A stretch of DNA of 64,000 bases, from positions 1-64,000 of the forward strand of contig LWDP01000003.1 in NCBI GenBank assembly GCA_002087915.1. Direction: 5' to 3'. Position numbers and translations under genes: made by a program. The stretch is from Enterospora canceri (lineage: Eukaryota > Microsporidia > Enterocytozoonidae). Numbering within the stretch: position 1 is the first letter of the stretch; each line of letters begins with the position of its first letter. The notes below the pieces were generated by a model. It made no database searches. It had not been told where the DNA came from and saw nothing but the letters and a program-made list of their open reading frames with translations. Shown here piece by piece: positions 53,725-62,851 of the stretch.

Positions 53725-55149
53725 TTATTGTTTTTCTTTTAGCATTTGCCGGATATGCTCATCAAGCTTCTTAGGTTGCTTTACAAACTCTTTCAGTGAA
53801 TCTAATGGCAGGCCAGCCATTCTTCTACCTAAAATGTCAGCGAAATCCTTGCTTGTAGATGCACCCAACTTCTCGAAATTCTCCTTGTGGCTATCTGCCT
53901 TGGACATCAACAAATCGTATAACGCTGCCAACACCTTCTTCTCGTCCACTTTTCCTTCTCCAAATGGCTCTGAATTCAACCTGTTCAACTCATTTCGCTC
54001 ACATTTGCTCTTGTATAGAGACAACTCAAGCTGTGCATTATCCAGCAGAATCTGCTGCCCCTTCTGCATTGCTAATGCTGCTTCTTCTACTGTAGAATAG
54101 CACACAAATCCAATCTGCTTATCTGGAAACTTTGTATCCTGGCACAATTTGAAGTCGACTATTTTCCCATAGGCACCCAGAACATTGAGCAATTCGTCTT
54201 CAGAAAACGAAATTGGCACGTTCTTAATGAACAGGTTCTTCTTGAGTCTGGCTCTGTACGCTGTTCCAGAACCATGCAACGACTTCAATGCCTGTTCACG
54301 CTCACTCTTCTTCTCATTTTTTTGCAAATAAAATGGCTCAACGGTGAATCCTTCTTTCTTTCCCATTTCCTTGTTGGTGAAGATTGGCTTGCTATGGAGT
54401 TCAACAATGGCCTTCTGTGCCGAAGCAGCATCTGCAAAGTCAATACATGCGAAACCAACTGGAATTCCATCGTCTTTAGTTGGGAAATAGATGCTGTTAA
54501 TTTCGCCATATTTTTCAAGGAGTTTCTTGAGCATTTCTGCCGTGTAGTTTGATGGGAAGTTCTTGCAGAAGCAGTTTGTGAAGCTGGCCACGGTGTTCTG
54601 CATCTTCTTTTGTGGGGTGTAGAACTGCACCATCAACTTACTCCCATCAATCTGTACATTCTGACACTTTTCAACGGCGTCCTTTGCTGCCTCAGGTGTC
54701 TTGAACATGACGTATCCGAATCCTTTAGAAGCACCACTTTGCATCCTTGCTATTTTGCAGATTGTGATCTCACCAAAGTCTGCAAATACCTCTTCCAAAT
54801 CCCTTGAATTCATTTCCTTAGGCAAATTGTTCACAAACACGTTGGTGTTATCTGTGTAACTGTATTTTGCACCACAGTGCACCATAAGCATCTCCTTGCC
54901 ATTCAATTCCGTGTAATTGTATTGTTTTACGGCATTCTTTGCATCATTGGGCGTGCTGAACGTAATGAATGCAAATGCATGTTCCCCATTAGCAGTTTTC
55001 TTCAATACCACATTTGTTACCTCAAATCCGTTGAAGACCTCTTTCAACTCCTTCGATGTTGTGCTCAATGCTACGTCTTTAACGTAGACTTCGCAATCAA
55101 CATTCTCCCGGATTGTAATGTTGCTCAGCTTCTTAATCAACTCGCTCAT
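53725..55149 (-). CDS. PAB1: Poly(A)-binding protein with four RRMs
   Basis: This encodes 474 residues. Four RNA-recognition motifs are visible, with RNP1-like AFAFITF (~58), KGFGYVMF (~143), PVGFACIDF (~232) and QIGFVCYST (~345). The C-terminal ~75 residues keep an MLLE-like helical end (DILGRRMAGLPLDSLKEFV) but not the K-I-T-G-M-L-L-E peptide-binding core. It binds mRNA tails for translation and stability. GCCCTGAAA precedes the ATG. Confidence 0.9.
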   Translation of the reverse strand: MSELIKKLSNITIRENVDCEVYVKDVALSTTSKELKEVFNGFEVTNVVLKKTANGEHAFAFITFSTPNDAKNAVKQYNYTELNGKEMLMVHCGAKYSYTDNTNVFVNNLPKEMNSRDLEEVFADFGEITICKIARMQSGASKGFGYVMFKTPEAAKDAVEKCQNVQIDGSKLMVQFYTPQKKMQNTVASFTNCFCKNFPSNYTAEMLKKLLEKYGEINSIYFPTKDDGIPVGFACIDFADAASAQKAIVELHSKPIFTNKEMGKKEGFTVEPFYLQKNEKKSEREQALKSLHGSGTAYRARLKKNLFIKNVPISFSEDELLNVLGAYGKIVDFKLCQDTKFPDKQIGFVCYSTVEEAALAMQKGQQILLDNAQLELSLYKSKCERNELNRLNSEPFGEGKVDEKKVLAALYDLLMSKADSHKENFEKLGASTSKDFADILGRRMAGLPLDSLKEFVKQPKKLDEHIRQMLKEKQ

Positions 55150-55206
55150 TTTCAGGGCAAATTTTTATCAAAACAATTTGTATGTGCATTGATATGAATT
55201 TAATAT

Positions 55207-55437
55207 TTAGGGGATTGTCTTGGCATCGCACTTGCTTCTTTTGAGAAGTAAGAGGCCTATTACTGCGTCGATCTTCCTAATGGCATCGGGATGTAGGCCA
55301 CCAAATTGCACATCTGTTTGTTTTGTCATTTGGCTGTTTATTGATTTTGTGCTGTTGGACTGAGTGCTATACAGTTCCAGATGTTCATCATGATGATACT
55401 CTGGTTGCGTCATCTCATCCAAGCATTGGTTTATCAT
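55207..55437 (-). CDS. 76-residue hypothetical protein
   Basis: This encodes 76 residues. The first half is rich in Glu, His, Ser and Asn; the last third is a helix (PDAIRKIDAVIGLLLLKRS). No family is recognised. ACCCTT directly precedes the ATG, supporting a real gene. Confidence 0.5.
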   Translation of the reverse strand: MINQCLDEMTQPEYHHDEHLELYSTQSNSTKSINSQMTKQTDVQFGGLHPDAIRKIDAVIGLLLLKRSKCDAKTIP

Positions 55438-55622
55438 AAGGGTTACAAATAATGATTTTTAAAGATTAACGCATAAAACAAACGTAATATAAACAAACAA
55501 AGAATGGCAGACACATAAAAGTACTATTTGACATTGATAGAGAACCATTGAAAATTAATTTCAGTGATTTAAATGACAGATTTCTGACTAAACCTAGAAA
55601 GAGAAACTGTTATTTTGGGGCC

Positions 55623-56237
55623 ATGAAGGAGAAAAAAGAAATTGAAGCAGATTTGAGCAAATTGAAGCAGAAACTGAAGAATGCATGTGAGACGGATAGA
55701 ATAGAGGAGTTGCAGAGAGATATAAGGAAGATGGAAGAGATAAGAAGAATTCTGTTGTTGAATGAGAATGATTTCTATGGAATATTGGAATGCAGCAGAT
55801 CCAATACACTTGACGAAATAAGGGCCTCTTTTAGAGAGAAAGCTACGCTTATTCACCCAAGTAGAACTAGACTAACTGGTTCAAACAGTGCCTTACAGAA
55901 TGCATATGCTCATCTGAACACCTTGGCCAAGAAAATAGACTATGATAAGGAGGATGAACCAATAATACCTCCAGGATACGATAGGTTTAACGAGAATGTA
56001 TCAAATAATGAGGTATTCTATAGAAATCCAGGATGGGGTGGCATCAGTGCTAGTATTGGAATTGTAGACTGGCGCATCCAGTACAACTTCTACCTTAATG
56101 AACTGTACAACCACACGGTCTTCAGACAAAGCAGCAGAAGCAACACATCTGAGTCACGTACTGTCCAATTCTCCAGACTCATCACATCCTTTGGATTGTT
56201 GCTCATAATAATCTGCCTGCTTTATCAGGGACCCTGA
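55623..56237 (+). CDS. J-domain-like tail-anchored protein with degenerate HPD
   Basis: This encodes 204 residues. A charged helix (to ~residue 45) leads to a J-like domain, FYGILECSRSNTLDEIRASFREKATLIHPS, where the Hsp70-activating HPD is HPS. The last ~20 residues are hydrophobic, as in ER-anchored DNAJB12/Sec63-like proteins. Loss of Asp should prevent Hsp70 stimulation. GGGGCC directly precedes ATG 55623. The same frame stays open upstream to 55488 without another ATG. Confidence 0.6.
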   Translation: MKEKKEIEADLSKLKQKLKNACETDRIEELQRDIRKMEEIRRILLLNENDFYGILECSRSNTLDEIRASFREKATLIHPSRTRLTGSNSALQNAYAHLNTLAKKIDYDKEDEPIIPPGYDRFNENVSNNEVFYRNPGWGGISASIGIVDWRIQYNFYLNELYNHTVFRQSSRSNTSESRTVQFSRLITSFGLLLIIICLLYQGP

Positions 56238-56264
56238 AAATTCTTACAAAATTTACCCATCAAA

Positions 56265-56558
56265 ATGGCAGTAACACTGAATAAATCATATGCATTAGCT
56301 GCACTGTTGATACACGGATCCAGCCAAGAAGTGACGCCTGAGAAAATCAAGAAGGTCTTTGAAGTGCTCAAGATCGAATTTTCTGCCAAATTGGCAAACA
56401 AGTTCGCTCTGCCTGCATCAAAATATGCGGATTTGATGCTGTCTCCTGGTGGTGCTGTTGTGGCCACAGGCAGCGGCAACACAAAGACAGAAGCTGCTGC
56501 TGAAGAGAAGGAGGAAGCCAAGGAAGAAGAGAGCTCTGAAGTCTGCCTTGAATTCTAA
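56265..56558 (+). CDS. Acidic ribosomal stalk protein P1/P2
   Basis: This encodes 97 residues. The helical N-terminal dimerisation domain (YALAALLIHGSSQEVTPEKIKKVF) resembles P1, followed by a Gly/Ala hinge and an acidic Glu/Lys segment. The end reads SSEVCLEF, while nearly all eukaryotic stalk proteins end in D-D-D-M-G-F-G-L-F-D, the segment that contacts translation factors. ACCCATC precedes the ATG. P1 rather than P2 is favoured but not certain. Confidence 0.75.
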   Translation: MAVTLNKSYALAALLIHGSSQEVTPEKIKKVFEVLKIEFSAKLANKFALPASKYADLMLSPGGAVVATGSGNTKTEAAAEEKEEAKEEESSEVCLEF

Positions 56559-56572
56559 TAAATTCACCTGCT

Positions 56573-56959
56573 TTATTCTTTCTTTTCCAATATTCCTTTC
56601 ATATGTGTTTCATACTGACGGAACAAATATCTTAGGTCCCTATTGCTTTGCTTGTCAATGACTGTCGCAATACTTTTATAGAAACTTCTATTTAGGCCAG
56701 AAATCAAGTTGTGGCCTTCTGATTTAACAGTCTTCTTCACTGGTTCGCTGTTTTCTGAAACTGCGTTGGCAAGAGACACTGATGAAAATACGCCCTTGAG
56801 ATCAGCAGTGCTTGGAATGTTTTGCTTTGAGACGTATCCTCGCTGTGTTTTTGAGTTATTGACGTCCTCATTTGCTTCTGTCTCATCTGAGGTGGCTATG
56901 TTAGCATTTTCTGGTGTCAACTGATCTGCTGCTCTTCTTTTCTTTGGATTACGTGCCAT
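56573..56959 (-). CDS. Minimal Nup50/Nup2-like nucleoporin
   Basis: This encodes 128 residues. The N-terminus KKRRAADQLTPEN fits the importin-alpha-binding start of Nup50/Nup2, and the end, SGLNRSFYKSIATVID...DLRYLFRQYETHMKGI, fits the Nup50 domain (LN-x-x-F ... D-L ... Y). FG repeats and the Ran-binding domain found in yeast Nup2 are absent. It would help release cargo from importin at the pore basket. ACCCTGAA precedes the ATG. Confidence 0.6.
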   Translation of the reverse strand: MARNPKKRRAADQLTPENANIATSDETEANEDVNNSKTQRGYVSKQNIPSTADLKGVFSSVSLANAVSENSEPVKKTVKSEGHNLISGLNRSFYKSIATVIDKQSNRDLRYLFRQYETHMKGILEKKE

Positions 56960-57007
56960 TTCAGGGTAAAAATTATTAATTTTGGGCGGGAAGCCCTATA
57001 GGCCGAT

Positions 57008-58417
57008 TTAATAGAATTCATCCAGGATATCCTTTGGAATTCGATTCAACATGTGTTTCGGAAACAACCTGAGCAACTCCCATCCTTTGTCGAGACTTTC
57101 GAATATCGTTCTGTTCTCGTCATTCTCCTGTGAAATGAATGTTTTCTCAAATTCATGTAGAAACTGTATCGATAAACGGTCTTCATCACTCAGGCTCTCT
57201 TCTCCTATCACAGCTTTCATTGCCAATGCATCTTTTCCAATTGCATATTTTGCATAAAGCTGGTTTGATACGTCAGAATGGTCTATTCTGGTGCGACTGC
57301 TGCCTATTGCACTCTTCATGAGTCTGCTTAGAGATGGTAGCACGTTTATTGGTGGATATATCCCACCATTGTGCATTTGTCTGTCTACGTAAATTTGGCC
57401 TTCTGTAATGTATCCAGTTAGATCTGGAATTGGATGTGTTATGTCATCATTAGGCATTGTTAGTATCGGAATCTGTGTAATGGAGCCACTCTTTCCTTCA
57501 ATACGTCCTGCACGCTCGTATAAAGAAGACAGGTCGGTGTACATGTAACCTGGATATCCCCTACGACCTGGAACCTCTTCTCGTGCTGCAGAAACTTCTC
57601 GTAATGCGTCTGCATATGAACTCAAATCCGTCATTATCGTCAGAACGTGTCTTTCAGTCTCGTATGCCAGGTATTCACTTGCAGTTAATGCCAGTCTTGG
57701 CGTTATGATTCTTTCGATTGTTGGGTCACTGGCCAGGTTTAGGAAAAATGCCGTTCTTTCTAGTGATCCATTTGCTTCAAATGATTCCCTGAAGAATTTC
57801 GCCGTTTCCATGTTCACGCCCATTGCTGCGAATACGATACAGAAGTTCTCTTCAGAGGTGTCCAACGCATCCTTCCTTTTCACCAATCCAGCCTGTTTAC
57901 ATATTTGTGCTGCAATCTCATTGTGAGGCAAACCTGATCCTGAAAATATTGGTATTTTCTGGCCTCTTGCAATTGAATTCATCGTATCAATAGCAGAGAT
58001 CCCTGTTTGAATCATCTCCTCAGGATACACGCGTGCCTGTGGGTTTATTGGCTGTCCCTCGATGCTGACACGGTCTGCTGCAATTATCCCTGGTCCACCA
58101 TCTATTACATTGGCACTGCCATCAAATATTCTGCCTAGTGCATCTTCACTCACGTCCATCTTCAGAACATCCCCTGTGAACGTGACTTGTGTTTTACATG
58201 CATCTATTCCTGTGGTTCCTTCGAAGACTTGAACCACTGCTTTCTTCCCAGAGACCTCAAGCACCTGCCCGTGCTTCATTGTTCCATCTGGTAGCGTTAG
58301 CTGCACAATCTCAGAATATTTCAGGTATTTTATGTTATCTAGAATAACCAATGGTCCATTTACACCTGTGATATGCTTGTAACTTAATCGTGGCTCTATT
58401 TCCTTGAACATTCCCAT
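57008..58417 (-). CDS. VMA2: V-type ATPase subunit B
   Basis: This encodes 469 residues, slightly shorter than usual. Family motifs include [66 protein letters not shown] and [12 protein letters not shown]. Subunit B is the non-catalytic nucleotide-binding partner of subunit A in the proton pump that acidifies vacuoles or endosomes. It is divergent from the RFC gene, with about 56 bp between starts. Confidence 0.95.
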   Translation of the reverse strand: MGMFKEIEPRLSYKHITGVNGPLVILDNIKYLKYSEIVQLTLPDGTMKHGQVLEVSGKKAVVQVFEGTTGIDACKTQVTFTGDVLKMDVSEDALGRIFDGSANVIDGGPGIIAADRVSIEGQPINPQARVYPEEMIQTGISAIDTMNSIARGQKIPIFSGSGLPHNEIAAQICKQAGLVKRKDALDTSEENFCIVFAAMGVNMETAKFFRESFEANGSLERTAFFLNLASDPTIERIITPRLALTASEYLAYETERHVLTIMTDLSSYADALREVSAAREEVPGRRGYPGYMYTDLSSLYERAGRIEGKSGSITQIPILTMPNDDITHPIPDLTGYITEGQIYVDRQMHNGGIYPPINVLPSLSRLMKSAIGSSRTRIDHSDVSNQLYAKYAIGKDALAMKAVIGEESLSDEDRLSIQFLHEFEKTFISQENDENRTIFESLDKGWELLRLFPKHMLNRIPKDILDEFY

Positions 58418-58473
58418 TGTTTGGCTTAAATAAACATTGAATTGTTCCTGAAATAGTGCGACAATTTTTATCC

Positions 58474-59520
58474 ATGCTTTGGACTAGAAAATACGCACCA
58501 AACGATCTGAACAACTTTAAAACACACAATGAGGTTGTAAGCGTATTTAGAAGCTTCACCATTGACACTGTTCCGAATCTTGTCATCTATGGATCATCAG
58601 GATCGAACAAGAAGACGCTTGTTTATGCCTTAGCTAGAAAGATGTATGGAAAGGAACTGGAACTAAGAAGAGTGAACCATGAAATACAAATAAACAGTAC
58701 AAAAATAGAAATAAGCTACATGGAAAGTAATGAAGTGATTGTGATAAATCCAAGTGCATACAAGAATAGGGACCGAGTTGTAGTACAACACATTATTAAG
58801 AAGGCAGCAGAAAGCAGGCCAATAACAAGCTTCTTCAGTAGTAGATTGAAGGGACACAGGCTGATAATAATAGAGCAGGCAGAAAATTTAAGCAAGGATG
58901 CACAAGCTGCACTACGAATTACAATGGAACAGTATAGTTCACATTTCAAGATATTTATGATTTGCAGTGGAATTAATACAATAATTGAACCGATAAAGAG
59001 CAGAAACCTGTTTATCAGGTGCAGGAAGTTTAAAAATGAAGAAATCAAAGAGATCCTGAAAGAGATAGCAGAGAAAGAACAGGTTACAATTGATGAAGAA
59101 ATAGCATCACAGATTGCAGAAAATGCGCAAGGTGACTGCAAAAGAGCTATTTCAGTACTGGAACTGCATACAGTAATCAACCAAAGCAGTGTTGGAAAAA
59201 GAAGCAAGTTGGATTTAACCAATTTTAAGTTGGCCTGGGAAGAGAAACTGGAGAAAGTTGTGAAAATGATACGAGAAGGGAAGGTTGAGAATTTGGTCAA
59301 AATACGTGATGAATTGTATGATGTTGTGGTTCAAAACATTGATCCATTGCTGATTATGCAAACAATCCATCGGTTCCTAGAAAATCATTGTATTAAGGCG
59401 AAAAGCGAATCGATTGATTTGCTGTTGAAATACCAAGAAAGAATCAAATTGGGAACAAAGCCACTCTTCCACATTGAGGCGTATGTAGCAAACATGATGT
59501 ACGTTATTAGCAGGAATTAG
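58474..59520 (+). CDS. RFC5: Replication factor C subunit, yeast Rfc5/human RFC3 type
   Basis: This encodes 348 residues. The N-terminus [12 protein letters not shown] and the long insert after the P-loop ([13 protein letters not shown], then [13 protein letters not shown]) mark the Rfc5/RFC3 subunit of the PCNA clamp loader. Sensor-like [15 protein letters not shown] and [10 protein letters not shown] are present. The P-loop reads GSSGSNKKT, with Asn where Gly is usual, so ATP binding may be weak. The open frame begins at a GTG (58456); ATG 58474 follows a CC pair and gives the normal N-terminus. Confidence 0.9.
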   Translation: MLWTRKYAPNDLNNFKTHNEVVSVFRSFTIDTVPNLVIYGSSGSNKKTLVYALARKMYGKELELRRVNHEIQINSTKIEISYMESNEVIVINPSAYKNRDRVVVQHIIKKAAESRPITSFFSSRLKGHRLIIIEQAENLSKDAQAALRITMEQYSSHFKIFMICSGINTIIEPIKSRNLFIRCRKFKNEEIKEILKEIAEKEQVTIDEEIASQIAENAQGDCKRAISVLELHTVINQSSVGKRSKLDLTNFKLAWEEKLEKVVKMIREGKVENLVKIRDELYDVVVQNIDPLLIMQTIHRFLENHCIKAKSESIDLLLKYQERIKLGTKPLFHIEAYVANMMYVISRN

Positions 59521-59563
59521 TTTATTGGACAAGATGTTATCATCAAGAATGCGATTTATATTT

Positions 59564-59635
59564 GCCCTGATGGCTTAGTGGTATAGTGTTCGGTTTGGGT
59601 CCGAAAGGTCCCGGGTTCGATCCCCGGTCGGGGCC
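59564..59635 (+). tRNA. tRNA-Pro (TGG)
   Basis: A standard cloverleaf folds: acceptor GCCCTGA with TCGGGGC (one T-G wobble), anticodon stem TTCGG/CCGAA with loop TTTGGGT and anticodon TGG, T stem CCGGG/CCCGG with loop TTCGATC, and discriminator C73. CCA is not encoded. Five T residues (59636-59640) form the Pol III terminator. An A/T-rich TTTATATT lies directly upstream. Confidence 0.93.
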
Positions 59636-59716
59636 TTTTTGTTAAAATTGATTTTTGGAAGAAATAGAGTATTTGATACACATCTGTTTATTCTGAATTA
59701 TTTTGTGTGGCCACTA

Positions 59717-60088
59717 TCATTTCAGCAATAACATTATTCTGTGGTTGAGTGAGAATAGTAACTGACGTACCAATTCAAGTGACTCCATTGCTTCTTCATA
59801 TTCTCTATCTTTTTCCAGGCACACAAAAGTATTCATTACCAATACATTTTTGATCTTGGTTAATGATACCACTATTTCCATTGCAATTATACAGAGTGAT
59901 TTGGTCCCCATGGGCCGTGATGCTGGTGAAAAGCTGTCTGTTGTTTCGTAGTCAACAACAATTTTATCCAATGTTTTATACTCTCTCATAGCATCAGTTT
60001 GTATTTCAGTTAGCAATGCAATTGTTTTGTCTTTATCCTTGTTGGATGCAGCACAAAAGATATTTATGATCAATAATTGATGAAGCAT
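59717..60088 (-). CDS. Hypothetical protein with N-terminal hydrophobic segment
   Basis: This encodes 123 residues. It begins with a hydrophobic MLHQLLIINIFCAA, possibly a signal peptide or buried helix, and ends in a hydrophobic helix (LVRQLLFSLNHRIMLLL). No family is recognised. ATG 60088 directly follows ACCC. An upstream ATG at 60163 in the same frame overlaps the stop of the previous gene and lacks the motif, so it is not preferred. Confidence 0.5.
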   Translation of the reverse strand: MLHQLLIINIFCAASNKDKDKTIALLTEIQTDAMREYKTLDKIVVDYETTDSFSPASRPMGTKSLCIIAMEIVVSLTKIKNVLVMNTFVCLEKDREYEEAMESLELVRQLLFSLNHRIMLLLK

Positions 60089-60159
60089 GGGTTTAGAAAC
60101 AAACAATGTGATATTGAATGTTTCAATATTAAGGTCAAAAAGAAATGTCCATTCACTCC

Positions 60160-61062
60160 TCATTTAATTAAACAATCGTATGCTAATTTGATCAATTCTT
60201 TCATGTAAATCACAAAGCATAGTAAAGTGCAATAATTGATATCAATTGCAAAGAATATTGGTAACATTAGTGCAACAATATGTGTATTGATTGCAATAAA
60301 TCCTGTCAATGGACACATTTTGTATAGTAACAGCAATGAGAATATCCAATGTGGTCTAACTTCCTTGTGATTGAATTCGATACTGATTAATAGGAAAATG
60401 ACAATGCAGAATAACCCAATTGTATCTCCCTTAATCAGTCCCTTTCTTAGTGGAATATAGTAATATACACCATAATAATGCGAATACATGTTCATGACAT
60501 GTCTCAAAAACCACTGAAGTTTCTTAAAGTCTGCGTATGACAGATTCAGGTCCAATCTGTTACACCATTTTGGATTGGTAAAGGTGAAGGTATTGAATAA
60601 TCTCAGATTTCTCCACGTAAATGATATTCCAAATATTGATCTAGCAATTGTAAACAGATCACTGTTAGGTTGAAAGTTGAATGGGTTAATAACCAGACAA
60701 CTATGTTCATTTTTCTTGATGAATATTCTCAGAAAGTAGTTTCCAGGTAGATCTGTCTTGCTGATTGTTACACCATGACTAGTGAAATCAAGGCATCTTA
60801 GTTTTTGTTTAAGAAGATCAGGATTGTCATGAACCAATAAGATTGTATCAGCAATAGTTGAAGAATACAAATGAGTAGTATTGGTTTGTAGTGTGCCTTT
60901 TTCAGGCTGTATAACACCAAATAATGATTCAGATGACATTGTTCTGTATCTTGTTCGTGGAATGAAGAAGCACAGTGTAGCAGCCATTAAACACATTATT
61001 CTGTATTGCATTCTGTTCTTTTTGAAATATTCGAATAATTTTTGAAGCAGATCCAATAACAT
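60160..61062 (-). CDS. GAA1-like GPI transamidase subunit, shortened
   Basis: This encodes 300 residues. A hydrophobic N-terminal segment is followed by TRYRTMSSESLFG (cf. the R-x-Y-x-S-E-N-A-L start of Gaa1), a lumenal domain, and a stretch near LRHVMNMYSHYYGVYYYIPLR that recalls the Gaa1 segment before its membrane region; about five spans follow. GAA1 presents GPI lipid to the transamidase in the ER. It is about half the usual length and the match is partial. ATG 61062 follows GGGGCCCTA; the frame is open to 61086. Confidence 0.5.
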   Translation of the reverse strand: MLLDLLQKLFEYFKKNRMQYRIMCLMAATLCFFIPRTRYRTMSSESLFGVIQPEKGTLQTNTTHLYSSTIADTILLVHDNPDLLKQKLRCLDFTSHGVTISKTDLPGNYFLRIFIKKNEHSCLVINPFNFQPNSDLFTIARSIFGISFTWRNLRLFNTFTFTNPKWCNRLDLNLSYADFKKLQWFLRHVMNMYSHYYGVYYYIPLRKGLIKGDTIGLFCIVIFLLISIEFNHKEVRPHWIFSLLLLYKMCPLTGFIAINTHIVALMLPIFFAIDINYCTLLCFVIYMKELIKLAYDCLIK

Positions 61063-61076
61063 TAGGGCCCCTTTAA
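61063..61076. promoter_or_regulatory. 14-bp bidirectional start region with palindromic GGGCCC
   Basis: Only TAGGGCCCCTTTAA separates the start codons of two divergent genes. GGGCCC is its own reverse complement, so one element gives the CCC motif to both genes, at 3 bases from one ATG and 5-8 from the other. Any Pol II promoter elements further upstream must lie inside the opposite coding sequence. Confidence 0.65.
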
Positions 61077-61508
61077 ATGCATGCACAAATAGACAAATTC
61101 TTTAGCATTCTTCCATTCATAATCATCACATATCACACACTATCCGTACTACAAAGTTACCACCATATCATCATACTAACCAAAATCACTATTAACTACT
61201 TTGTCTCAGCAATTCTAAAATGGTGTTTCAAACACACCAGGAGAAGTAAGACGTATGAGTTTTCTGAATGGAAAATGCCAAGCTACGTAAAGAGAGTCAA
61301 ATCGCACTTCTCATTCCCAAGCAGCCATGCCATGTTTTTTGCCAAATATTTCTTCATCTTTCCCGCATACTCTACGTTTGTGATGTTACTGATTGGTACA
61401 GGAAGCAGATTGTATTACCAGCATCACACACCATTTGAAACTGTCTTTGCGATTGGAGTCGTAGTTGGTGTTGAAATGCTGATCTATTTGGCAAATAGGC
61501 TACTTTGA
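61077..61508 (+). CDS. PAP2-family phosphatase, dolichyl-diphosphatase-like
   Basis: This encodes 143 residues with about four hydrophobic segments. The three PAP2 motifs are present in changed form: K-x6-R-R (KWCFKHTRR), PSSH in SFPSSHAMFF, and SRLYYQHHTPFE. PSSH and SR...YHT resemble DOLPP1/Cwh8, which recycles dolichyl pyrophosphate during N-glycosylation. It is shorter than yeast Cwh8 (239 residues). The last 9 bp overlap the convergent ORC2 gene. Confidence 0.65.
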   Translation: MHAQIDKFFSILPFIIITYHTLSVLQSYHHIIILTKITINYFVSAILKWCFKHTRRSKTYEFSEWKMPSYVKRVKSHFSFPSSHAMFFAKYFFIFPAYSTFVMLLIGTGSRLYYQHHTPFETVFAIGVVVGVEMLIYLANRLL

Positions 61509-62243
61509 TTCCAAGTATTGTTTAACCTGTTCATTTGCTAGTAATTCCATCCTATCCTTTTTATTCAGGTTTATTGTTAAATTGGTCCCGCCTATTATCT
61601 TCACTATTCCATGATCAACAAACTCGTTCAATAAGTCAACAATCATCTGTTTCTTACTAATCATCAATCTTATTTTAACAGCATTGAACAATTGATTCAG
61701 GTAGCAGTCTCCAATCTTCAGTAAATTGCAAAATATCATTTTTGATTTCTTTGAAACACTTTCTAGAACCATAAGTGCATTTGTTGTCTTACTGAAATAT
61801 AGATCAATATCAATGGTTTCCTCTGCATAGTTCTCAAATGTGGTTAGATCCCTATAAATGAAATTGAACTGTTCTATGTCTTGCTTAGTAATTGCAAAAT
61901 CAATATTTTCCAATGTGCCTATAATTCTGATGTTTTTCAGGTTTACAAACTCAAAAGCGCTAAAATTGAAATTGAGAATAATCAATGTCAACACATTACC
62001 ACTTTCAGCTAGTTCGTTATCAATATCGTATATGTTGTTGTGTGTGGTGATTCCTTCTAACATCAGTTCCTCAATGATGTTCGATGTTTTCTGAAACCTA
62101 AAGTTAAATATATTCGTATTAGGAAATAACTGCTTAAGAATGTTCTGTTTGCATCCATATCCATAGAATAATATGTTATATTTCTTTAGCAGCATCGCAT
62201 ATTCATCTTTACATGATAGATGAAAGTCAAGAAGCTTGTTCAT
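61500..62243 (-). CDS. ORC2: Origin recognition complex subunit 2
   Basis: This encodes 247 residues, about half of the usual ORC2. The core is recognisable: LKKYNILFYGYGCKQNIL (the G-x-G-S-K-like ORC2 motif), NLKNIRIIGTLENIDFA, FIYRDLTTFENYAEET, then a winged-helix-like C-terminus (KKQMIVDLLNEFVDHGIV). ORC2 belongs to the six-subunit complex that loads MCM helicase at origins. ACCGTAA precedes the ATG. The long disordered N-terminus of other ORC2 proteins is absent. Confidence 0.72.
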   Translation of the reverse strand: MNKLLDFHLSCKDEYAMLLKKYNILFYGYGCKQNILKQLFPNTNIFNFRFQKTSNIIEELMLEGITTHNNIYDIDNELAESGNVLTLIILNFNFSAFEFVNLKNIRIIGTLENIDFAITKQDIEQFNFIYRDLTTFENYAEETIDIDLYFSKTTNALMVLESVSKKSKMIFCNLLKIGDCYLNQLFNAVKIRLMISKKQMIVDLLNEFVDHGIVKIIGGTNLTINLNKKDRMELLANEQVKQYLESK

Positions 62244-62277
62244 TTACGGTAAAAATGTTAAATTTTTGTCCCACCAA

Positions 62278-62829
62278 ATGGCACAGACGTTGTTAATTTA
62301 CAACAAGAAGACAGCAGGAAACATTCAGAAAACCATTAAAGATCTGATAAACATGCTTGAAGTAGTGGTAGAAAGTTCATTTGATGGACGAAAGGAGCTA
62401 AAGCTAATACCAATATTGATGGATACGAATGAATGTGGAAAGTGTATGTTTTTTGAATGCACTAAACGATTCAATCGATTCTGGATTGCAAACAGTGATG
62501 TTTCGTACAGATTCAACATTCTGGAAGCACAGAGCACATTCAACATGTGTAGCAAAGAGAACTTTCATTATAGGAGTGGATACCTGACTATTTTTAGTGA
62601 TGGATTTGATGAAGAGACTAAAAGCGTACTTCAGCTCATATTCAATGACAGCAGAGAAAAGAAAGAACGAGCAATCCATTTTTATCAAGAAGATGGTGTA
62701 ATTTATGTTACACACGTCTCCTTAATCACCAATGCTGAAATTGGGCCAAGATTCTCATTCAAACTAGAGAAGAAACTCAATGGCTGCTTTCAGGGTAAAT
62801 CCACAAATTACGTCATTCCGCCTGAATAA
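62278..62829 (+). CDS. BRX1: Brix-domain ribosome biogenesis protein BRX1
   Basis: This encodes 183 residues covering little more than a Brix domain. NECGKCMFFECTKR matches the BRX1-specific C-x-x-C-x-F-F-E-C segment, and IGPRFSFKLEKKLNG lies near the C-terminus. BRX1 acts with EBP2 in early 60S assembly. Yeast BRX1 is 291 residues, so tails have been lost. CCCACCAA precedes ATG 62278; the frame is open to 62236. Confidence 0.82.
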   Translation: MAQTLLIYNKKTAGNIQKTIKDLINMLEVVVESSFDGRKELKLIPILMDTNECGKCMFFECTKRFNRFWIANSDVSYRFNILEAQSTFNMCSKENFHYRSGYLTIFSDGFDEETKSVLQLIFNDSREKKERAIHFYQEDGVIYVTHVSLITNAEIGPRFSFKLEKKLNGCFQGKSTNYVIPPE

Positions 62830-62851
62830 AATATTTTGCAACCCCCGTGTT

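Noticed and set aside
60089..60163. ATG overlapping the stop codon of the GAA1-like gene (ATGA), suggesting translational coupling
   Set aside because: ACCCATG at 60088 in the same frame is the better start, and coupled translation is not expected in this lineage.
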